64,000 nucleotides of DNA from Rhodothermales bacterium (lineage in GTDB: Bacteria; Bacteroidota; Rhodothermia; Rhodothermales; VXPQ01): NCBI GenBank assembly GCA_951812335.1, contig OX638293.1, forward strand, positions 1,096,731 through 1,160,730, written 5' to 3'. This document shows, piece after piece, positions 19,315 to 27,240 of the stretch. The translations under genes and the position numbers were made by a program. The stretch's first letter is position 1. Each line of letters begins with the position of its first letter. The notes beneath the pieces were generated by a model that saw only the letters and a program-made list of their open reading frames with translations, did not search any database and was not told the origin of the DNA.

Positions 19315-20447
19315 GCGGCGCCACGGTCGGTATCCGGGGTGTCCGTCTTCGGGGATTCCGGTTGCGCCGGTTGTACCGGCAGCCCGGTGAGCGCGTCGTT
19401 TGCATCCGCCGTTTCCGCCTCCGCTTGCTCCGCATCGCGCGCCTGCATTTCCATTGTTTCGATAATACTACGGGACGTACCAATCAGGTCTGCACCCTGC
19501 TTTTCGGGAGGGCGGGCATCGGCGAATTTGACGTAATCGCAGGCTACAAGTACATTCCGAAACCGGCTGATCGTCTGGCTGTCGGGTATGTCCTGTTCCC
19601 GGAGTTGGGCGACCGTTTCGCCGGTCGTCATTTCCAATGCTTGCACATCCAGGCGGCGGGCGACGTACGTCCTCAGGAGTCCCGATAATTCGTCGTAGAA
19701 AAACGGCATGTTTCGTCGATCCGACAGGTCTGTTTTTTCGAGGGCGTCCAGCCGATCATAGGCTTCCCGGTCGGGAGGGACCGGGGGGGTGCTTTCCGTT
19801 TCGTTCTCGCCGTTCCGGTTTCTGCGCCGGCGAATCCACCAGACGATACCTGCCGCAAGCAGTAGCAACAGAGCAATGCCCGCCACAATCCACCATACGG
19901 ATCGCGGAAACGTTACGAGCGGCGCAAGATCCCGGATGTCCTCAGCGTCTTGCGGTACGAAGGAGTGGACGGGAATCCATGTCGAATCCGTGCGGACGAT
20001 CAGCACATCGTCGCCTGCCGTGAACGTGACCGGGATCGGGGCGACGCGGGCGGTGTCGAGCGCAAAGGTAGTTACCAGGTAGACCGAACTGTCTACTTGC
20101 ATGCCGTCCGGGAGCAAGCGTTCATGCATTGCTGCGTCCAGTGCTTCCACGTCTCCGAAAGCGAGCACTTCTCTATTGTCCGGAAGCGGAAAAGAGACCG
20201 TCTCGGCCGTGTCGTGCCGAGCGGTCACCGCAAGAAAGAATCGTTCGCCGATGGCTACGCTGTCCGCGAGGACATGCAGTTGTACTTCCCGTTTTGTGTC
20301 CCCGGGAGATACATCTTGCGCAGCAGCCGGCCAGGTTATACAGACAAAAATCACCCAGAGCAAGCACATCCCAATCCCTTGTACCCAGGCTGTGCCCGTT
20401 CGAACGGAAGAAAACGCCCTCCGCGTCGGGGAAATGCACCGGATCAT
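19308..20447 (-). CDS. BatD-like / DUF4381-like membrane protein of the Bat operon
   Basis: A 379-residue protein with a signal peptide ending near AAAQ (about 45), a beta-rich extracytoplasmic domain, one membrane helix at about 187-208 (WWIVAGIALLLLLAAGIVWW) followed by a basic stretch, and a cytoplasmic helical domain. The tail is acidic and proline-rich. Proteins with this layout commonly lie between the DUF58 gene and batA. Its ATG overlaps the DUF58 stop as ATGA, indicating translational coupling. I place it by architecture and context; no catalytic motif is visible. Confidence 0.7.
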   Translation of the reverse strand: MIRCISPTRRAFSSVRTGTAWVQGIGMCLLWVIFVCITWPAAAQDVSPGDTKREVQLHVLADSVAIGERFFLAVTARHDTAETVSFPLPDNREVLAFGDVEALDAAMHERLLPDGMQVDSSVYLVTTFALDTARVAPIPVTFTAGDDVLIVRTDSTWIPVHSFVPQDAEDIRDLAPLVTFPRSVWWIVAGIALLLLLAAGIVWWIRRRRNRNGENETESTPPVPPDREAYDRLDALEKTDLSDRRNMPFFYDELSGLLRTYVARRLDVQALEMTTGETVAQLREQDIPDSQTISRFRNVLVACDYVKFADARPPEKQGADLIGTSRSIIETMEMQARDAEQAEAETADANDALTGLPVQPAQPESPKTDTPDTDRGAAS

Positions 20448-21322
20448 GCTCTTCTCCTGTTTCGTTGGCGGAAGAACCGGATCAGGGGTTCTACATACCC
20501 TTCGTCCATGCGGATGGTCACATGATCCATCCCGATGCGTCGGAACAGGTCGTCGAGTTGTGCCCGGCGCGTCCTGGCGGAGGCGGCGAATGCTTCGCGT
20601 ACCCGCCGGTCGTTCGTGTCCGCGACAACCGTTTCGCCGGTTTCCGCATCGGTCAACTCGACCAGTCCCATCCGCGGCAACGTCTGTTCGCGAGGATCCT
20701 CGAGCCGCACGCCGATGGTGTCGTGACGCCGGGCCACAACCCGCAACGCCTTCTCGAACCCCTCGTCCATAAAATCGCTGATGACGAGCACGATGGAGCG
20801 GCGATTGAGCATACGGGGCAGATAATTCAGAGCGGCTGCAAGGTCGGTTTTCCGGGATTCCGGTTCGTGGGCAAACAGGTCCCGGAGCAGGCGTAGTACA
20901 TGCCGGCGTCCCTTTTTCGGGGGCACGAAGAGTTCAACCTGGTCCGAGGTCAGCAGGAGCCCCACCTTGTCGTTGTTGGAAATGGCGCTGAACCCGACGA
21001 TCGCACAGATCTCTGCCGCTCCCTCTCGTTTGAACTGTGTTTGCGAGCCAAAATCCTCCGACCCGGATACGTCCACTACCAGCATGAGCGTTTGCTCGCG
21101 TTCCTCCTCGAACACCTTCACATAGGTTTCCCCGGTTCGAGCAGAAACGTTCCAGTCGATCGAACGGATATCGTCCCCCACCTGGTACGGGCGCACTTCC
21201 GAGAATTCGATACCCAGCCCCTTGAAAGCCGAGTGGTATTCGCCTCCGAAGAAATTATTGACGAGTCCTTTCGTGCGGATTTCGATCCGCCGAATTTTCC
21301 TGAACAGTTCCCGCGGGATCAT
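20444..21322 (-). CDS. DUF58 domain protein
   Basis: This 292-residue cytoplasmic protein has the DUF58 signature RPYQVGDDIRSIDWNVSART (about 45-64) and a VWA-like fold with VDVSGSEDFG. DUF58 proteins normally pair with a MoxR-type AAA ATPase in the Bat system. No moxR is adjacent; the next gene upstream is an aldo/keto reductase 20 bp away. The start MIPRELFRKIRRIEIRTKG matches the usual N-terminus, so I reject a longer frame (to 21418) that would overlap the upstream gene. Confidence 0.93.
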   Translation of the reverse strand: MIPRELFRKIRRIEIRTKGLVNNFFGGEYHSAFKGLGIEFSEVRPYQVGDDIRSIDWNVSARTGETYVKVFEEEREQTLMLVVDVSGSEDFGSQTQFKREGAAEICAIVGFSAISNNDKVGLLLTSDQVELFVPPKKGRRHVLRLLRDLFAHEPESRKTDLAAALNYLPRMLNRRSIVLVISDFMDEGFEKALRVVARRHDTIGVRLEDPREQTLPRMGLVELTDAETGETVVADTNDRRVREAFAASARTRRAQLDDLFRRIGMDHVTIRMDEGYVEPLIRFFRQRNRRRA

Positions 21323-21341
21323 GCGGCGTATAGGGCGGGCG

Positions 21342-22313
21342 TTAATGTGACCAGTCAGTGGGTTCCCGGTCCCAGCGATGCATCCGGAGTGCGTCCAGGA
21401 GATCGGCGTCCAGCGCACCCTTGTCGCTTGCGGCGATATTGGCCTCGACGTGACGAAGCTTTCTCATGCCGGGGATAATGGTCGACACGGCGTCGTGCGA
21501 GAGGATGAACCGCAACGCCATTTCCGGCAGGTTCATACCTTCGAGCAGTATTCTTTTCAGCGCGTCGGCGCGGTCGACAGTCCGGGCGAGATTCTCCGGG
21601 CCGAAGTAGATATTGCGCCAGTCGCCTTCCGGCCAGGTGGTGTCTTTGGCGAGGTTTCCTGTCAATCCGCCCTCGTCGAACGGGACTCGGGCAATAACAG
21701 CGACATCCATTTCCATACAGGCCGCGAACAATTCGTCTTCGGGCGCCTGGTCGAAGATGTTGTAGATGACTTGCACGGCATCTACCAGGCCGCTCCGGAC
21801 AGCTTGCACCCCGTTCCAGGCTTCCCACCGGTTCAGGCTGATACCTATCCCCCGGATAAGGCCCTGCCGCCGAAAGTCCTCCAGCGTACCGATCCACCGG
21901 TCGTCGTCGAGCCAGTCGTCTTCCCATACATGCAATTGCATGAGGTCGATATGGGGGAGTCCGGTGTTTTCGAGGCTTTGCTCGATGGACTCCTTCACAT
22001 AGTCGGGAGGGAACACCTCGTCAAGCGTGTATCCCCGCCGGCTGGGCCACTGGCGATTCTTCGGCGGCACCTTGGAAGCAGCGTACAGGGTCTTATCCGG
22101 GTACATAGCTACCAGTCTGGCCAGCAATTGCTCGCTGTGGCCTTCTCCGTAGGCCAGTGCCGTGTCAAAGAAGTTGCATCCCAGTTCAACGGCTCGGCTC
22201 ATGGAGTTCATGGATTCATCATCATCGGAATCCGACCATTCTCCCATGCCCCACATCCCGTATCCGATGTCACTGATTTTCCAGTCGAGACGTCCGAAAC
22301 GACGATAATTCAT
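21342..22313 (-). CDS. Aldo/keto reductase
   Basis: A 323-residue NAD(P)H-dependent oxidoreductase of the aldo/keto reductase superfamily with a TIM-barrel fold. The catalytic tetrad is visible as FFDTALAYGEGHSE (Asp and Tyr near 50-55), the Lys in AASKV near 80, and the His in LMQLHVW. The cofactor-binding end includes STIIPGMRKLRHVEAN. The start MNYRRFGRLDWKISDIGYG is a typical N-terminus; a much longer upstream reading is antisense to purQ and is rejected. The substrate cannot be told from sequence. It is divergent from purQ, and a repeat fragment lies between them. Confidence 0.92.
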   Translation of the reverse strand: MNYRRFGRLDWKISDIGYGMWGMGEWSDSDDDESMNSMSRAVELGCNFFDTALAYGEGHSEQLLARLVAMYPDKTLYAASKVPPKNRQWPSRRGYTLDEVFPPDYVKESIEQSLENTGLPHIDLMQLHVWEDDWLDDDRWIGTLEDFRRQGLIRGIGISLNRWEAWNGVQAVRSGLVDAVQVIYNIFDQAPEDELFAACMEMDVAVIARVPFDEGGLTGNLAKDTTWPEGDWRNIYFGPENLARTVDRADALKRILLEGMNLPEMALRFILSHDAVSTIIPGMRKLRHVEANIAASDKGALDADLLDALRMHRWDREPTDWSH

Positions 22314-22353
22314 ATGCGGTTCTTGCTCGTTTGCGTGGAAGGCGCTGCGTGCA

Positions 22354-22391
22354 GCGCTGATCGAAGCGGTTTTGATCAGAGTATCCTTTAG
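22354..22391 (+). repeat. Solo right end of the dispersed element
   Basis: The 38 bases end in GATCGAAGCGGTTTTGATCA followed by GAGTATCCTT, matching the right end of copy E almost exactly. The rest of the element is missing. It lies in the divergent region between the aldo/keto reductase and purQ. Confidence 0.75.
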
Positions 22392-22559
22392 TATATTGTA
22401 GTCTTGCACGGCATTCCCGTTCGGCACGGATGCTTTCCTGCGCCTGTATTCGGCAGATATTCGAACGCCTTGCCGGATATTCGTTCCCTGGTGCGATTTG
22501 CCGTGACGCTCGCGCTCTGCAGATCGTCCATTTTTCGTAAACCCTTTTGTGCACATTCC

Positions 22560-23267
22560 ATGGCCGTTCGATTCGGCATTATCGTTTTTCCGGGGTCCAA
22601 CTGCGATCACGACGCCTATCATGCCGCGAAGCATGTGTTCGGACAAGACGTTCGCTTTATCTGGCACAAGGAAAGCAGCGTCGGCGATGTGGATGCGGTC
22701 ATTCTGCCCGGCGGTTTTTCGTACGGAGATTACCTGCGCTCCGGAGCCATTGCCCAATTTTCGCCGGTGATGCAAGATGTGGTGCGCTTCGCCGCGAACG
22801 GAGGGCTGGTATTCGGTATATGCAACGGATTCCAGATGCTCTGCGAGATGGGTTTGCTGCCGGGCGTCCTGATGCGAAACGCTTCGCTTCGATTCGTATG
22901 CAAGCAAGTTTACTTGCTGGTCGAGAATACCCGTACGCCCTACACGACTCGTTTGCAGGAGGGGCAGGTTGTCCGTATTCCTGTTTCGCATGGCGAAGGA
23001 AATTATTTTGCCTCGGACGAGGTGCTGGACCGGCTTGAGGGCGAGGGGCGGATCGTGTTCCGATATTGCGACCAGGCAGGGCTGCTTGCGCCGGAGGCGA
23101 ACCCGAACGGGTCGGCCCGCCACATTGCAGGTATCGTGAACGAGGGGCGTAACGTACTGGGCATGATGCCGCATCCCGACCGCTGTGCGGAAGGGGTTCT
23201 TGGGAGCGCCGACGGAAGGTATCTGTTCGAATCCATCATGGACCACATCGCGGCGGCGCCGGCGTAG
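22560..23267 (+). CDS. purQ: Phosphoribosylformylglycinamidine synthase, glutaminase subunit
   Basis: PurQ supplies ammonia from glutamine to PurL in de novo purine synthesis. The 235-residue class I amidotransferase has the nucleophile Cys88 ([13 protein letters not shown]), an oxyanion-region [14 protein letters not shown] and the catalytic His205 (MMPHPDR). The triad Glu two residues after this His is Asp207 here (HPD instead of HPE), a conservative change worth noting. The start [16 protein letters not shown] is canonical. No purL or purS is adjacent. The rhomboid gene follows after five bases. Confidence 0.95.
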   Translation: MAVRFGIIVFPGSNCDHDAYHAAKHVFGQDVRFIWHKESSVGDVDAVILPGGFSYGDYLRSGAIAQFSPVMQDVVRFAANGGLVFGICNGFQMLCEMGLLPGVLMRNASLRFVCKQVYLLVENTRTPYTTRLQEGQVVRIPVSHGEGNYFASDEVLDRLEGEGRIVFRYCDQAGLLAPEANPNGSARHIAGIVNEGRNVLGMMPHPDRCAEGVLGSADGRYLFESIMDHIAAAPA

Positions 23268-23272
23268 CACGC

Positions 23273-23899
23273 ATGTCCGCTTTTTCCGCTTCGCCGGTTA
23301 CGCTGTTTCTGCTTGTCGTCATCTTGCTGACGAGCGGTTATACGCTATTCTTTGATCGCTCCCTTATGGATCGCCTGGCGTTCAGGCCGTATCTGGTGCT
23401 GCGCCATCGGCAGTACGCTCGGCTTATTACGGCAGGGTTCGTGCATGTGAGCGGGGCGCATCTGCTGTTCAATACGATTACGCTGTACTTCTTCGGCCGA
23501 CCGATGGAGTATGTGTTGGGCCCGGGTTCTTTTCTGGTGCTGTACTTCGGATCCGAACTGGCGGCGCACGGGCTTTCGCTGGCGCTGCACAGGCGTTCCG
23601 TCACGTACGCAGCGGTAGGGGCTTCCGGCGCGATCAGCGGCGTTCTGTTCGGCTACTGTCTGTTTGCGCCGCTCCAGCCCATCTCCATTTTCTTTGTACC
23701 GATAGGCATTCCCGCAGCGCTCTTTGCTGTAGGGTATGTCGTCGTCTCGATGTATGCGATGCGGCGTTCGCATGGCGGCGCAGGAGGCGGCATTGCGCAC
23801 GAGGCGCATCTCGGCGGCGCTCTGGGTGGGTTGATACTCACGATTTTGCTGGAGCCGCGGGCGGTGGAAGTATTTCTGCAGCAGTTAGGGATACTCTGA
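23273..23899 (+). CDS. Rhomboid family intramembrane serine protease
   Basis: A 208-residue membrane protein of the rhomboid family, which cleaves within or near the membrane. The catalytic pair is visible as Ser118 in GASGAISG and His179 in AHEAHLGGALGG, with the supporting HLLFN motif (His63, Asn67). About six membrane segments fit. It is probably co-transcribed with purQ. The last codons (GIL and TGA) lie inside copy B of the dispersed repeat: GGG ATA CTC TGA is the repeat end itself, so insertion may have trimmed the original C-terminus by a few residues. Confidence 0.93.
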   Translation: MSAFSASPVTLFLLVVILLTSGYTLFFDRSLMDRLAFRPYLVLRHRQYARLITAGFVHVSGAHLLFNTITLYFFGRPMEYVLGPGSFLVLYFGSELAAHGLSLALHRRSVTYAAVGASGAISGVLFGYCLFAPLQPISIFFVPIGIPAALFAVGYVVVSMYAMRRSHGGAGGGIAHEAHLGGALGGLILTILLEPRAVEVFLQQLGIL

Positions 23900-24143
23900 T
23901 TAAATCCACTTTGATCAGCGCTTCACGCTCGGGCGTAAAAGATATTGTATTTGCATCGTTGAAATCAGCGGGAAACGCTGCGGATTCGGAACGTCGCGGG
24001 CGTGAAGCGCCCTTCGGGAGACAGAGAGGGGCACGCTGGCCGCGTCATTCCTCATTATGTGGGGCCTGCCACATTGCTTCGTCATTCCTTGCCAGCGCAC
24101 CCCTTTCAGCCTCTGAACTTTGCGGATTTAATCAGAGTATCCC
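23888..24143 (-). repeat. Dispersed structured element, copy B (inverted)
   Basis: Bounded by GGGATACTCTGATTAA and TTTAATCAGAGTATCCC and inverted relative to copy A. Stem II here is GCGCTTCACGC/GCGTGAAGCGC, an 11-bp perfect match. The inner hairpin is TGTGG/CCACA. TA flanks each side outside the GGG/CCC ends. It supplies the stop codon of the rhomboid gene. Confidence 0.9.
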
Positions 24144-24510
24144 TAGGAATGATCGGGGGGTAGGGATCGCTCCGGCACGCCGATCCGTCGTCCGGCCTGA
24201 TGTTTATGCAACGTAAACGTGCGGCGCACTGCCTGCATATTCGCAGTCGTTTCACGGATCGTTCTCTGAATATATCCGACTCCATTTTTTACCTTGCGAC
24301 TTGGGTACTTCGAATTACATCCGTTATTTTTGAGGCCCTATAGAGGGGTATTCTTCCGGTATTTCAAAAAATATCCGTTATTGTTTGCTTTATTCATTGC
24401 TATGTCTTACCTTAATTATACCTCATGCGCTGGAGACCTCATCCGGCCCGATTATTTCCTCCTGTTAACCGGGCTAAGGGGTATCAGTCGCGTTTTAGTG
24501 GGCACCGGGG

Positions 24511-24545
24511 GCCCGGCCTGTGCGTCAGGCCGGGCTTTTCGTTTT
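24511..24545 (+). terminator. Strong intrinsic terminator, possibly of a small RNA
   Basis: GCCCGGCCT (24511-24519) pairs perfectly with AGGCCGGGC (24527-24535), followed by TTTTCGTTTT. Upstream, from about 24435, is a second hairpin (CCCG...CGGG) whose loop carries TTTCCTCCTG, an anti-Shine-Dalgarno-like sequence. No protein gene precedes the terminator, so it probably ends a short RNA starting in the AT-rich stretch near 24400. I could not identify that promoter. Confidence 0.7.
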
Positions 24546-24701
24546 CAGGAGAATCAGGTACTGACTACAGAGGGAAGACGTACGCAGTTGGGGAAACCGC
24601 CTTGCGCAACGCATGTTTGTTCGCGGCAGCCTTTATCCACGTCTTTTTTCAAGCGGCGCACACTTTGTTAATAAATTGTGAAATAAAATTTTCACAGGGT
24701 C

Positions 24702-24730
24702 TTGACGTAGCCGAGAAGGGCGCTTATAAT
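24702..24730 (+). promoter_or_regulatory. Near-consensus promoter of the structured RNA
   Basis: TTGACG (24702-24707) and TATAAT (24725-24730) are separated by 17 bp. Predicted transcription starts near 24737, one base before the first UUCG hairpin. Confidence 0.75.
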
Positions 24731-24736
24731 GAATTC

Positions 24737-25282
24737 AGTGCCTTCGGGCACCGTTCCTTGAAGCGACTGAGTACTCTGGCTGCATGAGGCGCCCGCGCAT
24801 CCGTTCCCTCCACTTCGGTGAAGGGTGTGCATAGCTTGATGAAGCGGTTGGCAAAACCGGTTTTCCGGAGCGCAAGCACTCGGTGAAGCGACGGCAGAAA
24901 TGTTTGCGTGGAGCGTGTAAGCGCGGTGAAAGAAACCGGGGGAAGCTGGTTGTGGAGAGTGTGTGGATACAGGAAGCACGGGTAACCGGAAGGCCTGTGG
25001 CGCTTGAACCGTCTGCCCATGCGGTTCAGCTGTCCAGCAACCGGGAAACCGGTAATTGGGCATGCGTCACCATGTCGGCGTCGACACTGGCTTCGGTCAG
25101 CGTGCGGCGACGCGGGAGTCAGGCCTCCCGAATCCCGGTTTCGGAATATCGCTTCGGCGATGCGTCGGAATCGCGGGAGGCCAGTTGCGGATAGGAATAC
25201 CAGTGAACATGTATGTCCGTGGGTTTTTCTCACATCCAGGCAGCGGAAGCGCCGGTTGTTTCAACAACCGGCGTTTTTGTTT
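24737..25282 (+). ncRNA. Candidate 545-nt structured non-coding RNA
   Basis: The stretch is bounded by a strong promoter and a perfect intrinsic terminator. It contains four hairpins closed by TTCG tetraloops: 24738-24751 (GTGCC/GGCAC), 24806-24825 (CCCT-CAC/GTG-AGGG), 25087-25100 (CTGGC/GTCAG) and 25148-25161 (ATCGC/GCGAT). It also has a GAAA tetraloop hairpin at 25040-25053, a TGAACCG/CGGTTCA stem (25005-25011 with 25022-25028), and a 9-bp helix GGCCTCCCG/CGGGAGGCC (25122-25130 with 25174-25182) enclosing the last TTCG hairpin. The motif CGGTGAAG recurs. It lacks the signature sequences of RNase P RNA, tmRNA and SRP RNA that I know. A 103-codon frame inside (24883-25194) has no recognisable domain. 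Function is unknown. Confidence 0.65.
25250..25282 (+). terminator. Intrinsic terminator of the structured RNA
   Basis: CGCCGGTTGTT (25250-25260) and AACAACCGGCG (25263-25273) form a perfect 11-bp stem followed by TTTTTGTTT. Confidence 0.85.
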
Positions 25283-25602
25283 AATTTAAGCTTTTATGGG
25301 GGCATTTTCGCTCTTTTTCAGCTCATTTTGCACCCTTTTTGTCCAAAAATGAATGATTATTGTCAATTTTTGTCTTTTTATGCATAAAAATTGCAAAATA
25401 TAGAGCTTAATACTCCTTTTTTAGCAGATTGTGGCCTTTTTGGAGGTGATTATAGATGGAAGTTTCCAAGCTTGATCGGGAGGAAAAGACCTTGTTGAAG
25501 TAGTTCATTACTTATCCGACAGTTCGCCCAAAACGCGGGCGGACACCGGGGTCTCCCGTAGATTGGGTTTTTTACAGGAACCAATCCAATAAAGAGATAT
25601 CC
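25283..25602. other. AT-rich gap with a short ribosome-binding-site-led frame
   Basis: This stretch is clearly more AT-rich than its surroundings. At 25442-25449 there is a strong Shine-Dalgarno sequence (GGAGGTGA), followed by a 15-codon frame at 25456-25503 (MEVSKLDREEKTLLK). It may be the 5' end of a truncated gene or a leader peptide. Nothing else is recognisable. Confidence 0.4.
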
Positions 25603-25808
25603 GATGCACGCTATTACAGAAAGCACGAAGCACAAACTGTCGTTGCTTCAACTCGCCGAGGAGCTCGGCAACGTATCGAAGGCGTTCCGGATCATGGGCT
25701 ACCGGCGCGACACGTTCTACGAGATGCGCTGAGCCTACCGTGCAGGAGGCGTTGCAGCCCTCGCAGAGAAGAAACGCGGTTCGAGGAGTCCGCATCCGAA
25801 CCAGGTGA
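25603..25808 (+). pseudogene. IS481-type transposase, N-terminal fragment
   Basis: Translation from ATG gives a helix-turn-helix segment, KLSLLQLAEELGNVSKAFRI then MGYRRDTFYEMR, characteristic of the N-terminus of IS481-family transposases. A TGA stop interrupts it after 42 codons, the frame continues recognisably (AYRAGGVAALAEKKRG), and homology ends near HPNQVTP at about 25808. The integrase catalytic domain is absent, so this is a dead remnant. It abuts another gene fragment in the opposite orientation. Confidence 0.7.
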
Positions 25809-25970
25809 CCCCACGCCACAGGTTGCGGCGCGATCACCAGGGCGGACTACCTCGAAGGCGTTGGAATCGATCTCGAAAACCAGTTCCCGCAGCGCTTGCG
25901 CAATGGGACGCAAGGGCTCTTCCGTGATCCGGAGCAAGTCGTCGAACGTTCCGATTCTGGCCTTGGACAT
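25809..25970 (-). pseudogene. DUF1801-type protein, N-terminal fragment
   Basis: From ATG at 25970, preceded by a strong Shine-Dalgarno (AAGGAGATAG), the frame reads MSKARIGTFDDLLRITEEPL and AFEVVRPGDRAATCGVG, matching the start of DUF1801 family proteins of about 115 residues. Recognisable sequence stops after 54 residues, at the junction with the IS481 fragment, so the C-terminal half is lost. The junction looks like an insertion-associated deletion. Confidence 0.65.
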
Positions 25971-26058
25971 GTCTTGCTATCTCCTTTTTATGGAGATCAT
26001 ATACGCAAGTGTCGGAGGGTATATTCCGTCCGGCCTATAGAGCAACCGCCATGCCGAT

Positions 26059-27201
26059 CTACGTCAGGGCCTTCTCCATCATCGCATATTCCTTGTCGAT
26101 GACGCCGCCGAAAGAAATGAGCGCATTCCGCTGGCGCGCATTGGAATCGAGGACCCAGCTCATTTCGCCCGCGTCGTAGCCGCGCTTCTCTCCGTCGCAG
26201 ATCGCCGCAAGGTTAAGAATAGCGTCCAGGCCACGTCCGTGATACTTTTTCCGGACGCCAAGAATGGGGGTGCGGATTTCCGTGACCCCGCCGAATTTTT
26301 CCCGGATCAGCAACTGGAACACTCCGAAGGGAAGTAGCCGCCCGTTGCGCACATGCCGGAGCAGCTGGTTGATGTTGGGCAACGATACCGAAAAACCCAC
26401 GGGCACTCCGTCGTCCTCAACAAAGTAAATGATGTTCGGATCGACGATTTGCTTCATCTGCCGGGCAAGCTGGGCAAATTCCCCCTCCGTCATCGGAACA
26501 TGCCCCCAGTTGTTTTCCCAGGCATCGTTGTAGATATCGAGGATGATCTGCGCTTCTTCGTCGAATCGCTTCATGTCCAGCGTGCGCAGCGTAACACCCG
26601 GGTTGCGTTTTTTTACGATCTCGACGCCGCGTTCGAGCTTGGCGGTCTTTACGTACTTCTTGTGGATATAATACCCCCACATGGTCATCACGCGCTCGAA
26701 GCCGTACCGTTCAAGAAAGGATTCGTAGTACGTAGGGTTATACGGCATGAGAACCCCCGGCTCCTTATTGAACCCATCCACCAGCAGGCCGCAGGTATCG
26801 TTGATGGAGGGATTCGCAGGTCCGCGCGCACCCGTGAGGCCCTCTTCCCGGAGACGAGCGGAAGCGGCGTCGAGGAGTGCCTCCGCTACTGCATAGTCCT
26901 CGATCGTTTCGAAGAACCCGAAATAGCCCAGTTTATCTTCGTAGGTCTTGAGATGCATGCCGTTTACGATGGCGGCGATACGTCCGGTGACGGTTCCGGA
27001 AGCATCGCGGGCAAGAAACGGATAGATGGCGCCGTGCTCGAAGAAAGCATTTTTCTTCGGGTGCAGCGTGTGGCGAATATCCTGTCGGAGAGGGGGTACC
27101 CAAGCCGGATAGTTTCGGTACAGGCGGTACGGGAAATCAATGAATGCCTTAAGATCGCTCCGGGAGCGGACGGGACGAATAGTCACGGAGCGTGTAGTCA
27201 T
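26059..27201 (-). CDS. GNAT-fold acyltransferase-like protein beside spt
   Basis: A 380-residue soluble protein of the YghO-like group, with a GNAT-type fold in its C-terminal half (FVEDDGVPVGFSVSLPNINQ, LGVRKKYHGRGLDAILN, DSNARQRNALISFGGVIDKE). The N-terminal part begins VTIRPVRSRSDLKAFIDFPY. Proteins of this type often lie beside serine palmitoyltransferase genes in Bacteroidota, suggesting a role in sphingolipid N-acylation or a related step. That role is inference from context. It is 39 bp downstream of spt on the same strand and probably in its operon. Confidence 0.75.
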   Translation of the reverse strand: MTTRSVTIRPVRSRSDLKAFIDFPYRLYRNYPAWVPPLRQDIRHTLHPKKNAFFEHGAIYPFLARDASGTVTGRIAAIVNGMHLKTYEDKLGYFGFFETIEDYAVAEALLDAASARLREEGLTGARGPANPSINDTCGLLVDGFNKEPGVLMPYNPTYYESFLERYGFERVMTMWGYYIHKKYVKTAKLERGVEIVKKRNPGVTLRTLDMKRFDEEAQIILDIYNDAWENNWGHVPMTEGEFAQLARQMKQIVDPNIIYFVEDDGVPVGFSVSLPNINQLLRHVRNGRLLPFGVFQLLIREKFGGVTEIRTPILGVRKKYHGRGLDAILNLAAICDGEKRGYDAGEMSWVLDSNARQRNALISFGGVIDKEYAMMEKALT

Positions 27202-27240
27202 GCGAGCAGAGGGATGGAAGGCACGGGTACGGGCACGGCT

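Noticed and set aside
22314-23270. A 642-codon reading of the aldo/keto reductase frame
   Set aside because: The extension is antisense to purQ; the aligned N-terminus starts at 22313.
24883-25194. A 103-codon frame inside the candidate RNA
   Set aside because: It overlaps several stable hairpins, is rich in Arg and Ser without domain similarity, and lacks a clear ribosome-binding site.
24737-25282. RNase P RNA, tmRNA or SRP RNA as the identity of the structured transcript
   Set aside because: The conserved sequences I know for these RNAs (GGAAAGTCCGGGC region, tag-peptide segment, GGAAGCAGCC-type loop) are absent.
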